Positions 32,896 through 41,601 are shown, counted from the stretch's first letter. The stretch: 64,000 nt of DNA from Agromyces sp. H66 (GCF_004959775.1 NZ_SJZG01000005.1:267804-331803), one strand, 5' to 3'. The notes: generated by a model from the letters alone, not told the origin. Translations and numbers: made by a program.

Positions 32896-34190
32896 GGCGC
32901 GATCCCCGCCAGGGCCGGCTTGAAGCCGAGTCGTGCGTTCTCGCAGCATCCGGGACGGCACACGTCGTACCAGGGGCCGAGCGCCGTCATGGCGGGACGC
33001 TCGGCGACGGGCGTGCCGTGCACGCGCTCGAGCACGAGGTCGACGAGCCCCGCGACGTAGGCGGGGTGCGTGCCGGGCGTCGGCACGCGCACGGCGGCGA
33101 GGCCGTGCTCCTGCGCCGTCTCCATGGCCTCCTCGTCGAGGTCCCACATGACCTCCATGTGGTCGCTCACGAAACCGAGCGGCACGATGACGACGGCCTT
33201 CCGACCAGCCGCCGGCAGCTCGGCGATGGCATCGTTCACGTCGGGCTCGAGCCACGGCTGGGTCGGCGGGCCCGAGCGGGACTGGTAGACGAGCTGCCAC
33301 GGCACCTCGGCGGCGCCGGCCTCGCGCATGACGACCTCGGCGACCGCGCGGTGCTGCGCGGCGTACGCGCCGCCCTCGCCGAATCCCCGCTCGGCCGGAC
33401 CCGACTTCGCGGCATCCGCCGTCGGGATCGAGTGCGTTGCGAAGAGCACCTCGATCTCGGTCGCCCCGTCGAGGCCGGGGTGCTCGCCGACGAGCTGCGC
33501 GATCCCGTCGCGCACGCCCTCGATGAACGGGGTGACGAACCCGGGGTGGTCGAAGAACTGGCGCACCTTGTCGATCTGGATCGCATCGGGCCCTTCGCCG
33601 AGGCCGGTGTCGGCGAGCGCGTCGGCGAAGTCCTCGCGGTACTGGCGACAGCTCGAGAACGAGCTGTACGCACTCGTGGCGATCGCGATGAGCTTCGTGA
33701 AGCCGCGGGCCTCGGCCTCGGCGACGGCGTCGTTCAGGTAGGGATCCCAGTTGCGGTTGCCCCAGATCACCGGCAGGTCGACGCCGCGCCTGGCGAGCTC
33801 GGCCTCGAGCGCCGCCTTGAGCCGGCGATTCTGCTCGTTGATCGGGCTCACGCCGCCGAAGTGCCGGTAGTGGTGGGCGACCTCCTCGAGGCGCTCGTCG
33901 GGGATGCCGCGGCCGCGCGTCACGTTGCGGAGGAACGGGATGACGTCGTCCTGGCCCTCGGGACCGCCGAAGCCGGCCAGGAGGATCGCGTCGTACGCGG
34001 TCGGCTCCGTGACGTGCTCGGGTCCGGCCTGCGCGGCGGGCGTCGCGCCCGGCACGATGGCGCCGGGGGCGAGGGGTGCGGATGTCGCGGGCTCGGGCTT
34101 GCGCCCGCGATGCGGGGTGCCCGGGGCGCCCGTGGCATCCGTGCCGCGGCCGCCGTGCGCGCCGGTCGAGCCGAGGTTCACGGCCGCCAC
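32892..34190 (-). CDS. hemH: coproporphyrin III ferrochelatase (HemH/CpfC) with iron-sulphur motif
   Basis: A 432-residue ferrochelatase. In the HemQ pathway it inserts iron into coproporphyrin III. The core begins near residue 63 (YDAILLAGFGGPEGQDD); FGGVSPINEQNRR and the catalytic His in FATHSIPTAD follow. The C-terminal CRPGCCENARLG, with an upstream Cys, fits the [2Fe-2S] cluster of actinobacterial ferrochelatases. The first 60 residues are a Gly/Ala/Pro-rich extension not found in typical members. The GTG at 34190 shares a base with the hemQ stop (TAGTG) and has GGAGG upstream; a GTG three codons later is possible. Confidence 0.93.
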   Translation of the reverse strand: MAAVNLGSTGAHGGRGTDATGAPGTPHRGRKPEPATSAPLAPGAIVPGATPAAQAGPEHVTEPTAYDAILLAGFGGPEGQDDVIPFLRNVTRGRGIPDERLEEVAHHYRHFGGVSPINEQNRRLKAALEAELARRGVDLPVIWGNRNWDPYLNDAVAEAEARGFTKLIAIATSAYSSFSSCRQYREDFADALADTGLGEGPDAIQIDKVRQFFDHPGFVTPFIEGVRDGIAQLVGEHPGLDGATEIEVLFATHSIPTADAAKSGPAERGFGEGGAYAAQHRAVAEVVMREAGAAEVPWQLVYQSRSGPPTQPWLEPDVNDAIAELPAAGRKAVVIVPLGFVSDHMEVMWDLDEEAMETAQEHGLAAVRVPTPGTHPAYVAGLVDLVLERVHGTPVAERPAMTALGPWYDVCRPGCCENARLGFKPALAGIAP

Positions 34191-34927
34191 TACTGCAGCA
34201 CCTCCACGAGTTCCGCGGTGGTGATGCGACGGCCGGTGAAGAAGGGCACCTCCACGCGCACGTGGCGGCGCGCGTCGGTGTCGCGGAGGTCGCGCATGAG
34301 ATCGACGAGGTCGGTCAGCTCGTCGGACTCGAGCGGCAGCAGCCACTCGTAGTCTCCGAGCGAGAACGAGGCGACGGTGTTGGCGATGACCCCGCGGAAC
34401 GCGGCGCCCTTGCGGCCGTGCTCGGCGAGCATGCGACCACGCTCCTCGGGCGGCAGCAGGTACCACTCGTAGCTGCGCACGAACGGGTAGATCGTCAGCC
34501 ACTGCTTCGGCTCGAGCCCGCGGAGGAACCCGGGCACGTGCGCCTTGTTGAACTCGGCGGCGCGGTGCACGCCCATGGCGTTCCACGTCGGCAGGAGCGC
34601 GCGGAGCAGGCGGGCGCGGCGGAGCTCGCGGAGCGCCCACTGCAATCCCTCGGCGGTGGGTCCGTGCAGCCACAGCATCACGTCGGCGTCGGCGCGGAGG
34701 CCGGAGACGTCGTAGATGCCGCGGAGGGTCGGGCCCTCGTTCTCGACGAGCCTGATGATGTCGTCGAGCTCGCGCACGAAGCGCGGCACGTCGTGGCCGT
34801 CGAGGTCGTCGGGGCGCGCCGGGTCGCGGCGGAGCACGGCGAACACCGTGTAGCCCTCGGGAGACTGCTCGGCGTCGGATTCGGTCTGGAGCGCGTCGGC
34901 TGCCGCTTCGGCAGCGGGGGAAGACAT
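34190..34927 (-). CDS. hemQ: coproheme decarboxylase (HemQ/ChdC, chlorite dismutase family)
   Basis: A 245-residue chlorite-dismutase-fold protein that decarboxylates coproheme to haem b, the last step of the coproporphyrin route. WNAMGVHRAAEFNKAHVPGF (about residues 121-140) and YPFVRSYEWYLLP (about 150-162), which holds the expected catalytic Tyr, are present; the haem-ligand His is in MLAEHGRKG. The first 25 residues are acidic and variable. A strong GGAGGAAGGGGGAG site precedes the ATG. It is the first gene of the leftward haem run, after a terminator-like hairpin. Confidence 0.93.
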   Translation of the reverse strand: MSSPAAEAAADALQTESDAEQSPEGYTVFAVLRRDPARPDDLDGHDVPRFVRELDDIIRLVENEGPTLRGIYDVSGLRADADVMLWLHGPTAEGLQWALRELRRARLLRALLPTWNAMGVHRAAEFNKAHVPGFLRGLEPKQWLTIYPFVRSYEWYLLPPEERGRMLAEHGRKGAAFRGVIANTVASFSLGDYEWLLPLESDELTDLVDLMRDLRDTDARRHVRVEVPFFTGRRITTAELVEVLQ

Positions 34928-34959
34928 ACCTCTAGTCTCCCCCTTCCTCCCTGAACGGC

Positions 34960-35019
34960 CAAAAGCAGGGGTCGGATGCCTCGGGCCGCGCGCGTCGGCT
35001 CCGCTCGCGGCATCCGACC
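34960..35019 (-). terminator. hairpin with short T run, between the methyltransferase gene and hemQ
   Basis: GGTCGGATGCC (34970-34980) and its perfect complement (35009-35019) form an 11-bp stem around 28 nt. On the minus strand the stem is followed within 5 nt by TTTT. This would end transcription of the methyltransferase gene before hemQ. The arms contain the overabundant GGATGCC heptamer in inverted orientation. Confidence 0.5.
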
Positions 35020-35064
35020 GCCGGCGCGTCCGGCGGGCTCCGCGGGCGCCGGGCCGACGCACGG

Positions 35065-36155
35065 TCAGCGCGGCAGGCGCGTGAACCGGAAGAACGCGAA
35101 TCCCTCGATGGCAGCACCTCGGCGCCCGAGAATCCCGCCTCGCGGGCGTACCCGTCGAGCACCGCGGGGCGCATGACCGTGCCCGTGCCCACGGAGTCCG
35201 TCGTCGAGAGGCTGTCGGGCAGGCACAGGAACAGGCTGTAGCCGTACATGATGCGTTCGACCTCGTCGCCGTCGGGCGCGAACCGCTCGGCAACGGCCTC
35301 GTCCATGACCACGACGACGCCGTCGTCGCGCACGGCCCGGCGGATCGCGTGCAGCACCTCGACGGGCCGCGGCATGTCGTGGACGGCCTCGAACACGAAC
35401 GCGGCGTCGTAGACGGGCCGGTCGGGCAGCCCTTCGCCCGCGACCACGTGGAAGGTGACGCGATCGCCCAGGCCCGCCTCCGCCGCGTGCTCGCGGGCCG
35501 CGTCGATGGCGGGCGCGTCGACGTCGTACCCGTCGACCGTCGCGTCGGGATAGGCGCGGGCGAGCGCGAGGGCCGACCAGCCGTGGCCGCAGCCGACGTC
35601 GGCGATGCGCGCATCCGGCCGGGAGAGCACGTCGTGCACCTCGGGCACGCTCGCGAGCGCGTCGGCGAGGCGGTGGTCGAACCAGGGCCGGTTGATGTCG
35701 CCCTGCGCGTCGCGCGCGTCGGCGCCGAACCTCTCCCAGGGCACTCCGCCGCCCGTGCGGTACACGTCGAGGAGGGCGTCGATCTTCCCGGCCGCGCCGG
35801 TGATCATGCGGGCGAGCGGTGCGAGGTAGTCGAGCGACGTGCGATCGGTGAGCACCTCGGCCTGCGCCGCGGGCAGCCGGTAGCGACGGGCGGATGCCGC
35901 GACATCCGGATCCTCGACCTCGAGGATGCCGCAGACGGCCTGGTGCTCGAGCCACTCGCGCGCGTATCGCTCGTGGGTGCCGGTCGCGTCCGCCAGGCCG
36001 GGCGGATCGAGCGGACCGTGTTCGGCGAGCGCCCGATACCAGCCCAGCCGGTCGCCCACGTGGATGCTCATGGTCTCGAGGGCGCAGAGCGCGGATGCGA
36101 AGACGCGCTCCGCGAACGCCGTGGTGTCGGCCGTCTCGGGTTCGGTCGTGGTCAT
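35065..36155 (-). pseudogene. class I SAM-dependent methyltransferase with N-terminal winged helix, frameshifted near its end
   Basis: About 363 residues. The N-terminal winged helix (GPLDPPGLADATGTHERYAREWLE) and the methyltransferase domain with ADVGCGHGWSALALARAYP (about residues 189-207) resemble Rv2258c-like proteins. The normal C-terminus (EVLPIEGFAFFRFTRLPR) is only reached if one base is added near 35109-35110; as written the frame runs on with an unrelated basic tail to 34932. A single missing base, either a real mutation or a sequencing error, explains this. Only the last 14 residues are affected. The ATG at 36153-36155 precedes the conserved part. Confidence 0.7.
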
Positions 36156-36208
36156 GGTGGCCCCCGTCGTGTTGCGAACTCGATCTTTCCTCGATTCCGG
36201 CGCGACGG

Positions 36209-36898
36209 TCACCCCCCGAACAGGAGGCGCGTCGAGTGCTCGAGGTGCTCGCGGATCGCGTCGGGTCCGCGCGTCTGCACGTCGTCGAGCAGCGCGCGAT
36301 GCTCCGCGACGAGGGTGTCGAGCGTGTAGTGCGGGCGCACGTGCAACAGGAAGAGGAGCAGCTCGCTGCCGAGGGCGGCGTGGGCCTCGATGATGCGAGG
36401 ACTCCCGGATGCCGCGACCAACGCGCCGTGGAAGTCGGCGTGGATGCGCTCCGCCTCGAGCCAGTCGACCTCCGCCGGTTCTTCCCCGAGCGCCGCCATC
36501 CGCTCGAGCGCGGCACGGGCCGGCGCGGTCACCGCGTCGGGCCAGGCCGACCCGTAGCGCTCCCGCGCGATCCGCACGGCCTCGACCTCGAGCGCGGCGC
36601 GCAGCTGCTGCAGCGCGGTGATGGTCGCGCGGTCGAAGCTCGCCACCCGAACACCTCGATACGGCGCGGCGACGGCGAGCCGTTCGGCGACGAGCCGCTG
36701 GAACGCGGCGCGCACGGTGTGCCGGGACACGCCGTACCGTTCGGATGCCGCCTCCTCGCGGAGCGGCTCGTCGGCGGCGAGCGCGCCGCTCAGGATCTCG
36801 GCGCGCAGCGCATCCGTGACGCGGTCGACCGCGGTCGGCGACGGGCCGGCGGGTTCGCGGCCCGCCGAGGCTCGGACTCCCGCGTCGAAGGGCGGCAT
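36209..36898 (-). CDS. GntR-family regulator (FCD subfamily)
   Basis: A 229-residue regulator. The winged helix covers about residues 22-90, with EEAASERYGVSRHTVRAAFQRL as the recognition region. The helical FCD domain follows, with the metal/ligand residues in HADFHGALVAASGSPRI, EHRALLDDV and the terminal EHLEHSTRLLFGG. Such proteins usually sense small carboxylic acids. It lies 53 bp upstream of the methyltransferase gene on the same strand. The start is uncertain because no good ribosome binding site precedes the ATG. Confidence 0.85.
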   Translation of the reverse strand: MPPFDAGVRASAGREPAGPSPTAVDRVTDALRAEILSGALAADEPLREEAASERYGVSRHTVRAAFQRLVAERLAVAAPYRGVRVASFDRATITALQQLRAALEVEAVRIARERYGSAWPDAVTAPARAALERMAALGEEPAEVDWLEAERIHADFHGALVAASGSPRIIEAHAALGSELLLFLLHVRPHYTLDTLVAEHRALLDDVQTRGPDAIREHLEHSTRLLFGG

Positions 36899-36919
36899 CG
36901 CGGCATCCGCTCGATCGTG

Positions 36920-37237
36920 CTACTTGCCGTCGACGGCGGCCCGCACGACGAGCCACACCGTGACGCCGACGACCGCGGCGACCCCGACCGCCACCGCGAC
37001 GGCGGCGCCGGGCTGCTCGTCGGCGAACCTGCGGAACCGCGCCTTCGCACGCGCGGTCTTGATGCGCACCTGCTTCGGCACGTTCAGCTTGTCTTCGAGG
37101 GCGTTCAGCGTGCTCGCGAACTCGGCACGCGCGCGCTCCGAGTTCGCGCGCGCCTCGAGGCGGGTGAGGTTGCGCGCGCGCGTCTTGGCGTCGCGCCCGT
37201 TCACCCCACGGGCGGCGTCAGTCGCGGTCACGGTCAT
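36920..37237 (-). CDS. DUF3618-family single-pass membrane protein
   Basis: A 105-residue protein. A charged helical region (NLTRLEARANSERARAEFASTLNALEDKLN, residues 23-52) precedes one membrane segment (about residues 75-98). This is the pattern of the actinobacterial DUF3618 family. The gene overlaps the holin-X gene by 20 bp. It belongs to a three-gene envelope operon; function unknown. Confidence 0.8.
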   Translation of the reverse strand: MTVTATDAARGVNGRDAKTRARNLTRLEARANSERARAEFASTLNALEDKLNVPKQVRIKTARAKARFRRFADEQPGAAVAVAVGVAAVVGVTVWLVVRAAVDGK

Positions 37238-37628
37238 AGTCGCCCGTTCCCTTCACCATGTCGAGATCCCGGCGCAGGCTCTCGATCGATTCCAGCGGCT
37301 CGCTGCCGCGCTTGAAGTTGAGCACCGCGATGCCCACGAGGATGAGGATGACGAGCAGCAGCGCGCCCGACACGATGAGCGCCGCGGCCCAGGCCGGGAG
37401 CACGAGGGCCAGAGCAAGGATGCCGGTCGCGATCAGCGTGCCGAGCAGGAAGATCCCGACGAACGCCGCGGCGGCGATGAGCCCGGCGCCGATGCCGAAG
37501 TGCTTGGCCTTGTAGCTGAGTTCCGCCTTGACCTGGTCGATCTCGGCACGGACGAGGTCGGACACCCGGTCGGGCAGTTCTCCGATGAGCGTGAACAGCG
37601 AACGTTCGTCATTCGACGGTGCGGTCAT
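37218..37628 (-). CDS. actinobacterial holin-X family (phage_holin_3_6-like) membrane protein
   Basis: A 136-residue protein with two closely spaced membrane segments (about residues 47-70 and 77-103). The start SLFTLIGELPDRVSDLVRAEIDQVKAEL is the usual amphipathic helix of this family, followed by the SYKAKHFGIGAGL loop. GGAGGGGA precedes the ATG. Despite the name these are chromosomal proteins, usually encoded with DUF3618 and YtxH-like proteins as here; there is no sign of a prophage. Confidence 0.85.
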   Translation of the reverse strand: MTAPSNDERSLFTLIGELPDRVSDLVRAEIDQVKAELSYKAKHFGIGAGLIAAAAFVGIFLLGTLIATGILALALVLPAWAAALIVSGALLLVILILVGIAVLNFKRGSEPLESIESLRRDLDMVKGTGDYDRDRD

Positions 37629-37643
37629 GTTCCCCTCCGCAGG

Positions 37644-38102
37644 TCAGGAGCCGGATGCTGCGGATGACCCGCTGCCCGAGCTCGACGAGCTGCCCGACGA
37701 TCCCGACTTGGACGAGCCCGACTTCGTGGAACTCGACTTCGCCGTGCTCGACTTCGCGGCACTCGACTTCGCGGAGCTCGATTTCGCCGCACTCGATTTC
37801 GCCGTGCTCGACTTCGCGGCGCTCGACGACGTGGTCGACTTCGCACCCGCGGACTTCGCGGCGCCCGAGCTCTTCGTGGCGTTGCCGATGAGGCCCTTCA
37901 CGCCGTCGAGCACGGTGTCGCTGAGATCACCGACGCGCGTCTTGGCGAAGTCCTTCACGGTGTCGACGCCCTGTTGCACCGCGGGCTGGTTCCAGACGTT
38001 CTGCGCCGCCGTGCGGATCTGCTCGTAGCGTTCGCGGCCGGCGCGAGCGCCGAGCACGTATCCGACGCCGAGCCCGACGACGAAGAGGATCTTGCCCTTC
38101 AT
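37644..38102 (-). CDS. YtxH-like membrane protein with Ser/Ala/Lys-rich tail
   Basis: A 152-residue protein. One N-terminal membrane helix (KGKILFVVGLGVGYVLGA, residues 2-19) and the ARAGRERYEQIRTAAQNVW segment mark a YtxH-like envelope protein. From about residue 85 the rest is a low-complexity tail of AKSS-type units, changing to Gly/Ser at the end. The tail resembles histone-H1-like Lys/Ala/Ser tails and should be disordered and positively charged. The ATG at 38102 follows GGGGAGATGGGG. First gene of the trio operon. Confidence 0.82.
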   Translation of the reverse strand: MKGKILFVVGLGVGYVLGARAGRERYEQIRTAAQNVWNQPAVQQGVDTVKDFAKTRVGDLSDTVLDGVKGLIGNATKSSGAAKSAGAKSTTSSSAAKSSTAKSSAAKSSSAKSSAAKSSTAKSSSTKSGSSKSGSSGSSSSSGSGSSAASGS

Positions 38103-38122
38103 GTGTGCACCCCATCTCCCCC

Positions 38123-38147
38123 TGTGGTCGGCCGGTGGATGACCACA
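38123..38147. promoter_or_regulatory. inverted repeat in the 5' untranslated region of the YtxH operon
   Basis: TGTGGTC (38123-38129) and GACCACA (38141-38147) are perfect 7-bp arms around 11 nt. It lies between the predicted promoter and the ribosome binding site, so it could be an operator or an RNA hairpin. Confidence 0.4.
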
Positions 38148-38158
38148 GCGACGTTTCC

Positions 38159-38186
38159 AGCGTAGACCCCGTGCAAGGTCGCGCAA
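38159..38186 (-). promoter_or_regulatory. predicted promoter of the YtxH/holin-X/DUF3618 operon
   Basis: On the minus strand TTGCGC (38181-38186), 16 nt, then TACGCT (38159-38164). The operon start codon is 57 nt downstream with a good ribosome binding site. Confidence 0.4.
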
Positions 38187-38274
38187 GGGGGTTGCGCGCC
38201 GAATATGCCGTTCTGGCTATGCGAAGGGGGTCTGGATGCGGCCGCCGGTGGCCGGGAATGTCCGCCCGTGCGGA

Positions 38275-38280
38275 TAGCGT
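38275..38280 (+). promoter_or_regulatory. -10 box of a leaderless promoter for the GNAT gene
   Basis: TAGCGT, 6 nt before the GTG at 38287. Confidence 0.45.
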
Positions 38281-38286
38281 GAAGCC

Positions 38287-38784
38287 GTGCCCTACGACCC
38301 GATGTCGTTCGCCGTGGAGACCGACCGCCTGCTCCTGCGGTTGTGGGAGGAGTCGGATGCCGCGGGGTATCGGGAGCTGGTCGGCGAGCGCGGCGGCGAC
38401 GTGCCCACGATCCCCGAGGCGATCGACGAGATCCGGGACGCCCGCGAGAGCGCACCCGGGCGCGGCATCCACCTGCTGACGCTGCGCCGTCGCGGCGAAG
38501 ACGAGTTCCTCGGCTACTGCGGTCTCGTCGTCGGCCGGGCGAGCATCGACGAACCCGAGATCGCCTACGAACTCCTGCGCAGCGCACACGGTCACGGATA
38601 TGCCACCGAGGCCGCCACCGCCGTGGTCGACGCGGCCCGCGCCACCGGACGCCGGCGGCTCTGGGCCACGGTGAGGTCCTGGAACGCCCCGTCGTTCCGG
38701 GTCCTTGAGAAGCTCGGCGTCCGCCGCGATCACACCACCACCGACGACCGCGGCGACATCGTCTGGAACGTGCTCGACCTGTAG
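38287..38784 (+). CDS. GNAT-family N-acetyltransferase, RimJ/RimL type
   Basis: A 165-residue acetyltransferase. ETDRLLLRLWEESDAAGYREL at the N-terminus and IAYELLRSAHGHGYATEAAT (about residues 93-112) are typical of the RimJ/RimL-like subgroup, which acetylates N-terminal or small-molecule amines. NAPSFRVLEKLGVRR closes the domain. The GTG at 38287 fits a leaderless transcript; an ATG five codons later is possible. Confidence 0.85.
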   Translation: MPYDPMSFAVETDRLLLRLWEESDAAGYRELVGERGGDVPTIPEAIDEIRDARESAPGRGIHLLTLRRRGEDEFLGYCGLVVGRASIDEPEIAYELLRSAHGHGYATEAATAVVDAARATGRRRLWATVRSWNAPSFRVLEKLGVRRDHTTTDDRGDIVWNVLDL

Positions 38785-38800
38785 TGGGATCCGCGCCCGG

Positions 38801-40324
38801 TTACGCGCCGCCGCCCGGCCGCACGGCGAGGTGACGGATGCGTCGTGCCGCCTCGAGCGCGTGCGGCACGACCGAGGCGAGCCCCGTGCCGGCGACCCAC
38901 GAGCCGGTCGCCTCGATGCCGGGCTCGGCGGCGAGCACGTCCTCGAGCGCGCGCACGCGGTCGCGCTGGCCGATCGTCGCGTGCGGGAGCGCGTCGCTCC
39001 AGGGGGTACGACCGGCGGCGCGCAGCATGGACGCGTCGAGCGGGGTGCCGAGCAGCACGCTCGCATCGGCGAGCGCGAGCGCGGCGACCTCGTCGTCGGT
39101 CCGGCCGTCGAGCGGGTTCGACTCGCCCGCCCGCCCGTACGAGAGCCGCACGACGTGGCGCCCGCCCGCGACATCCGAGAGCCACCGCCACTTCGCGCTC
39201 GAGTGCGTGAGCGCCTTGGCCGTGACGCCGGGCGTCCCCTGCACGACGAGCACGCCCGTGCCGCGCGGCGCGGCGTCGAGGGCGGGTGCGTCGAGCACGA
39301 GGGTCACGAGCTCGACGGATGCCGCGTGCGGCCAGTCCGCGGCGGTCGACCAGCCGAGCGACGCCTCGTCGAGGAGCCGGCGAGACGCGTCGGACGGTGC
39401 GGCGAGCACGACGTAGGTGGCGTCGAAGCGGAGCGGCGGGTCGTCGGAGCGGGCGGCGTCGACGACCCAGCCGGGCGCGGCGACATCCGCGCCCTCCTCC
39501 CCCCCGGAAGCCGACGGGTCGAGCCGGGCGAGCGCGGTGACCTCCGCACCCGTGACCACCTCGACGCCGAACCGGTCGAGCTCGGCGGCGAGCGCGTCGA
39601 CGAGACGGTGCATCCCGCCGCGCAGGCCCAGCACTGCGCTGCCCGACCTTCGCGACTCGACGAGCTGGGCGACGCCGCCCGAGAGCGAGCCCGCACGCGT
39701 CATGGCCTCGTTGAGGCCGGCCGCGACCACGTCGAGGTCGAGCACGTTCGGGTCGCTCGAGTACACGCCGGCCGAGATCGGCGTGACGAGCCGGTCGAGC
39801 ACGGCCTCGCCCATGCGCGACCGCACGAGGTGGCCCAGGCTCCGGTACCGGCCGATGCGCAGGATCGGCATGACGCGGTCGGCGTACGCGCGAACGGCGC
39901 CGCGCCAGCCGATGATGCGCCGCACGTCGTCGCCGAGCGGGTTCGCGGGAATCCCGAGGATGCCCGTGCGCGGCATGGGCGCGGCCTCCGCGGAGCCGTT
40001 CTGTCCCGCCATGACGAGCCAGGCGCCGGCGGGGTTCGGCTTCTCGATGTCGTCGGAGAGCCCCAGCGACTCGAGCAGCTCCGCGACCGCCCCGCCGCGT
40101 GTCGCGAACGACTCCGCACCGCTGTCGAGCGAGAGCCCGTCGAGTTCGATGCGGCCGACGCATCCGCCGATGCCGTCGCGCCGTTCGATCACGGCGACCT
40201 GCAGGCCGACCTTCGCGCACTCGAGCGCCGCCACGAGACCCGCCACGCCGCCGCCGACGACGACGACATCGGCGGCGCGCCGCTCGACGTCGGTCACTGA
40301 GTCCGTCGAAGGGACGTCGCTCAT
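38801..40324 (-). CDS. hemY: coproporphyrinogen III oxidase, flavin type (HemY/CgoX)
   Basis: A 507-residue FAD enzyme. DVVVVGGGVAGLVAALECAK (about residues 19-38) binds FAD, IGGCVGRIELDGLSLDSGAE follows, and VAGTGLASVVPHALEAARR near the end completes the site. In organisms with HemQ this enzyme oxidises coproporphyrinogen III to coproporphyrin III. The ATG overlaps the hemE stop (ATGA). Some central segments are Asp/Ser-rich insertions. Confidence 0.92.
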   Translation of the reverse strand: MSDVPSTDSVTDVERRAADVVVVGGGVAGLVAALECAKVGLQVAVIERRDGIGGCVGRIELDGLSLDSGAESFATRGGAVAELLESLGLSDDIEKPNPAGAWLVMAGQNGSAEAAPMPRTGILGIPANPLGDDVRRIIGWRGAVRAYADRVMPILRIGRYRSLGHLVRSRMGEAVLDRLVTPISAGVYSSDPNVLDLDVVAAGLNEAMTRAGSLSGGVAQLVESRRSGSAVLGLRGGMHRLVDALAAELDRFGVEVVTGAEVTALARLDPSASGGEEGADVAAPGWVVDAARSDDPPLRFDATYVVLAAPSDASRRLLDEASLGWSTAADWPHAASVELVTLVLDAPALDAAPRGTGVLVVQGTPGVTAKALTHSSAKWRWLSDVAGGRHVVRLSYGRAGESNPLDGRTDDEVAALALADASVLLGTPLDASMLRAAGRTPWSDALPHATIGQRDRVRALEDVLAAEPGIEATGSWVAGTGLASVVPHALEAARRIRHLAVRPGGGA

Positions 40325-41469
40325 GCGCCCGCCTCGTGCACGAGTCCGACGACGCGCGTGAGCGCGGTCGGGTCGGTCTCGGGGGGCACGCCGTGACCGA
40401 GGTTGAAGACGTGCGCCGGGGCCGACCGGCCGCGCGACAGCACGTCGAGCACCGCGGCCTCGAGCACGGGCCACGGCGCGGCGAGGAGCGCCGGATCGAG
40501 GTTGCCCTGCAGCGGCACGCCCGCGCCGACGCGCAGCGCGGCGACGTCGAGCGGGATGCGGTAGTCCACGCCGACGACGTCCACGCCGATGCGGTGCATG
40601 GCGCCGAGGAGCTCGCCCGTGCCGACGCCGAAGTGCACGACGGGCACCGAACGGGTCACGGCCGCGCCCGAGGCATCCGCCGTCTCGTACTCGAGGTCGT
40701 GCACGAACGACAGCGCCTTCGCCGAGGCCGGCGCCACGTGCGCCTGGTAGTCGGCCAGCGAGAGCGCGCCCGCCCACGAGTCGAAGAGCTGGGCGGCGGA
40801 TGCCCCGGCCAGCACCTGCGTGCGCAGGAACCGCCCGGTGAGCTCGGCCGTCCAGTCCATGAGGGCGCGCCAGGCGCCGGGGTCGGCGTGCATGAGCGTG
40901 CGGGCGGCGAGGTGGTCCTTCGAGGGGCCGCCCTCGGCGAGGTAGGCGGCGAGGGTGAACGGAGCGCCCGCGAATCCGATGAGCGGCGTCGCGGTGCCCG
41001 AACCGTTGTCGGTCTCGTCGAGCTCCGCGATCGTGCGCTCGACCGCTTCGGTGATGGGGCCGGATGCCTCGTCGAGCCGTGCCGGGTCGATGCTCGTCAG
41101 CTCGGCGACGGCCGCGGCATCCGAATATCCCCTGCCGAAGACCGGGCCGCGACCGGGCTGGATCTCGACGTCGACGCCGACGAGCTTGAGCGGCACGACG
41201 ATGTCGCTGAAGAAGATGCCGGCGTCGACCTTGTGGCGGCGCACGGGCTGCAGCGTGATCTCGCTCGCCATCGCGGGGTCGAGGCAGGCGTCGAGCATGC
41301 GCGTGCCGACGCGCAGGTCGCGGTACTCGGGCAGCGACCGGCCGGCCTGCCGCATGAACCATACGGGCGTGGTGTCGCTCCGCTCACCTCGATACGCGCG
41401 AACGAGTCGCGAGTCGCCCGTGAGGCCGGCGGACAGGGGATGCTGCGGGGAGAGGATCACGCGTGACAT
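40321..41469 (-). CDS. hemE: uroporphyrinogen decarboxylase
   Basis: A 382-residue enzyme that makes coproporphyrinogen III. The substrate-binding WFMRQAGRSLPEYR is near residue 37, FFSDIVVPLKLVGVDV near 86, and IGFAGAPFTLAAYL near 164; FNLGHGVPPETDP closes the protein. It forms an operon with hemY directly downstream. The divergent neighbour is a frameshifted EamA gene. Confidence 0.95.
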   Translation of the reverse strand: MSRVILSPQHPLSAGLTGDSRLVRAYRGERSDTTPVWFMRQAGRSLPEYRDLRVGTRMLDACLDPAMASEITLQPVRRHKVDAGIFFSDIVVPLKLVGVDVEIQPGRGPVFGRGYSDAAAVAELTSIDPARLDEASGPITEAVERTIAELDETDNGSGTATPLIGFAGAPFTLAAYLAEGGPSKDHLAARTLMHADPGAWRALMDWTAELTGRFLRTQVLAGASAAQLFDSWAGALSLADYQAHVAPASAKALSFVHDLEYETADASGAAVTRSVPVVHFGVGTGELLGAMHRIGVDVVGVDYRIPLDVAALRVGAGVPLQGNLDPALLAAPWPVLEAAVLDVLSRGRSAPAHVFNLGHGVPPETDPTALTRVVGLVHEAGA

Positions 41470-41589
41470 TGTCGCCCATCGGGCTGGGCGCGTGCCGCGC
41501 GCCGGCCGGGTCGCGGGCGCCGACCGTCGTGTTTCGGTCGTGTACCGGCGATCGCCTGCCAGATCGGCCGCGGCATCCCCGAGTCCGAC

Positions 41590-41595
41590 TACCGT
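41590..41595 (+). promoter_or_regulatory. -10 box of a leaderless promoter for the EamA gene
   Basis: TACCGT, 6 nt before the GTG at 41602. The promoter layout is intact although the gene is frameshifted. Confidence 0.45.
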
Positions 41596-41601
41596 CGGCC
41601 T

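Noticed and set aside
35105..35115. Programmed ribosomal frameshift in the methyltransferase gene
   Set aside because: No slippery heptamer, stop-codon slip site or downstream structure suited to frameshifting is present; a one-base loss is simpler.
37219..37628. Holin-family gene as a sign of a prophage
   Set aside because: The holin-X family is a normal chromosomal envelope family in actinobacteria and no capsid, tail, integrase or lysis genes are nearby.
37670..37870. Periodic repeats as a CRISPR array or microsatellite
   Set aside because: The units are short, imperfect, in frame and encode AKSS-type residues; there are no spacers or cas genes.
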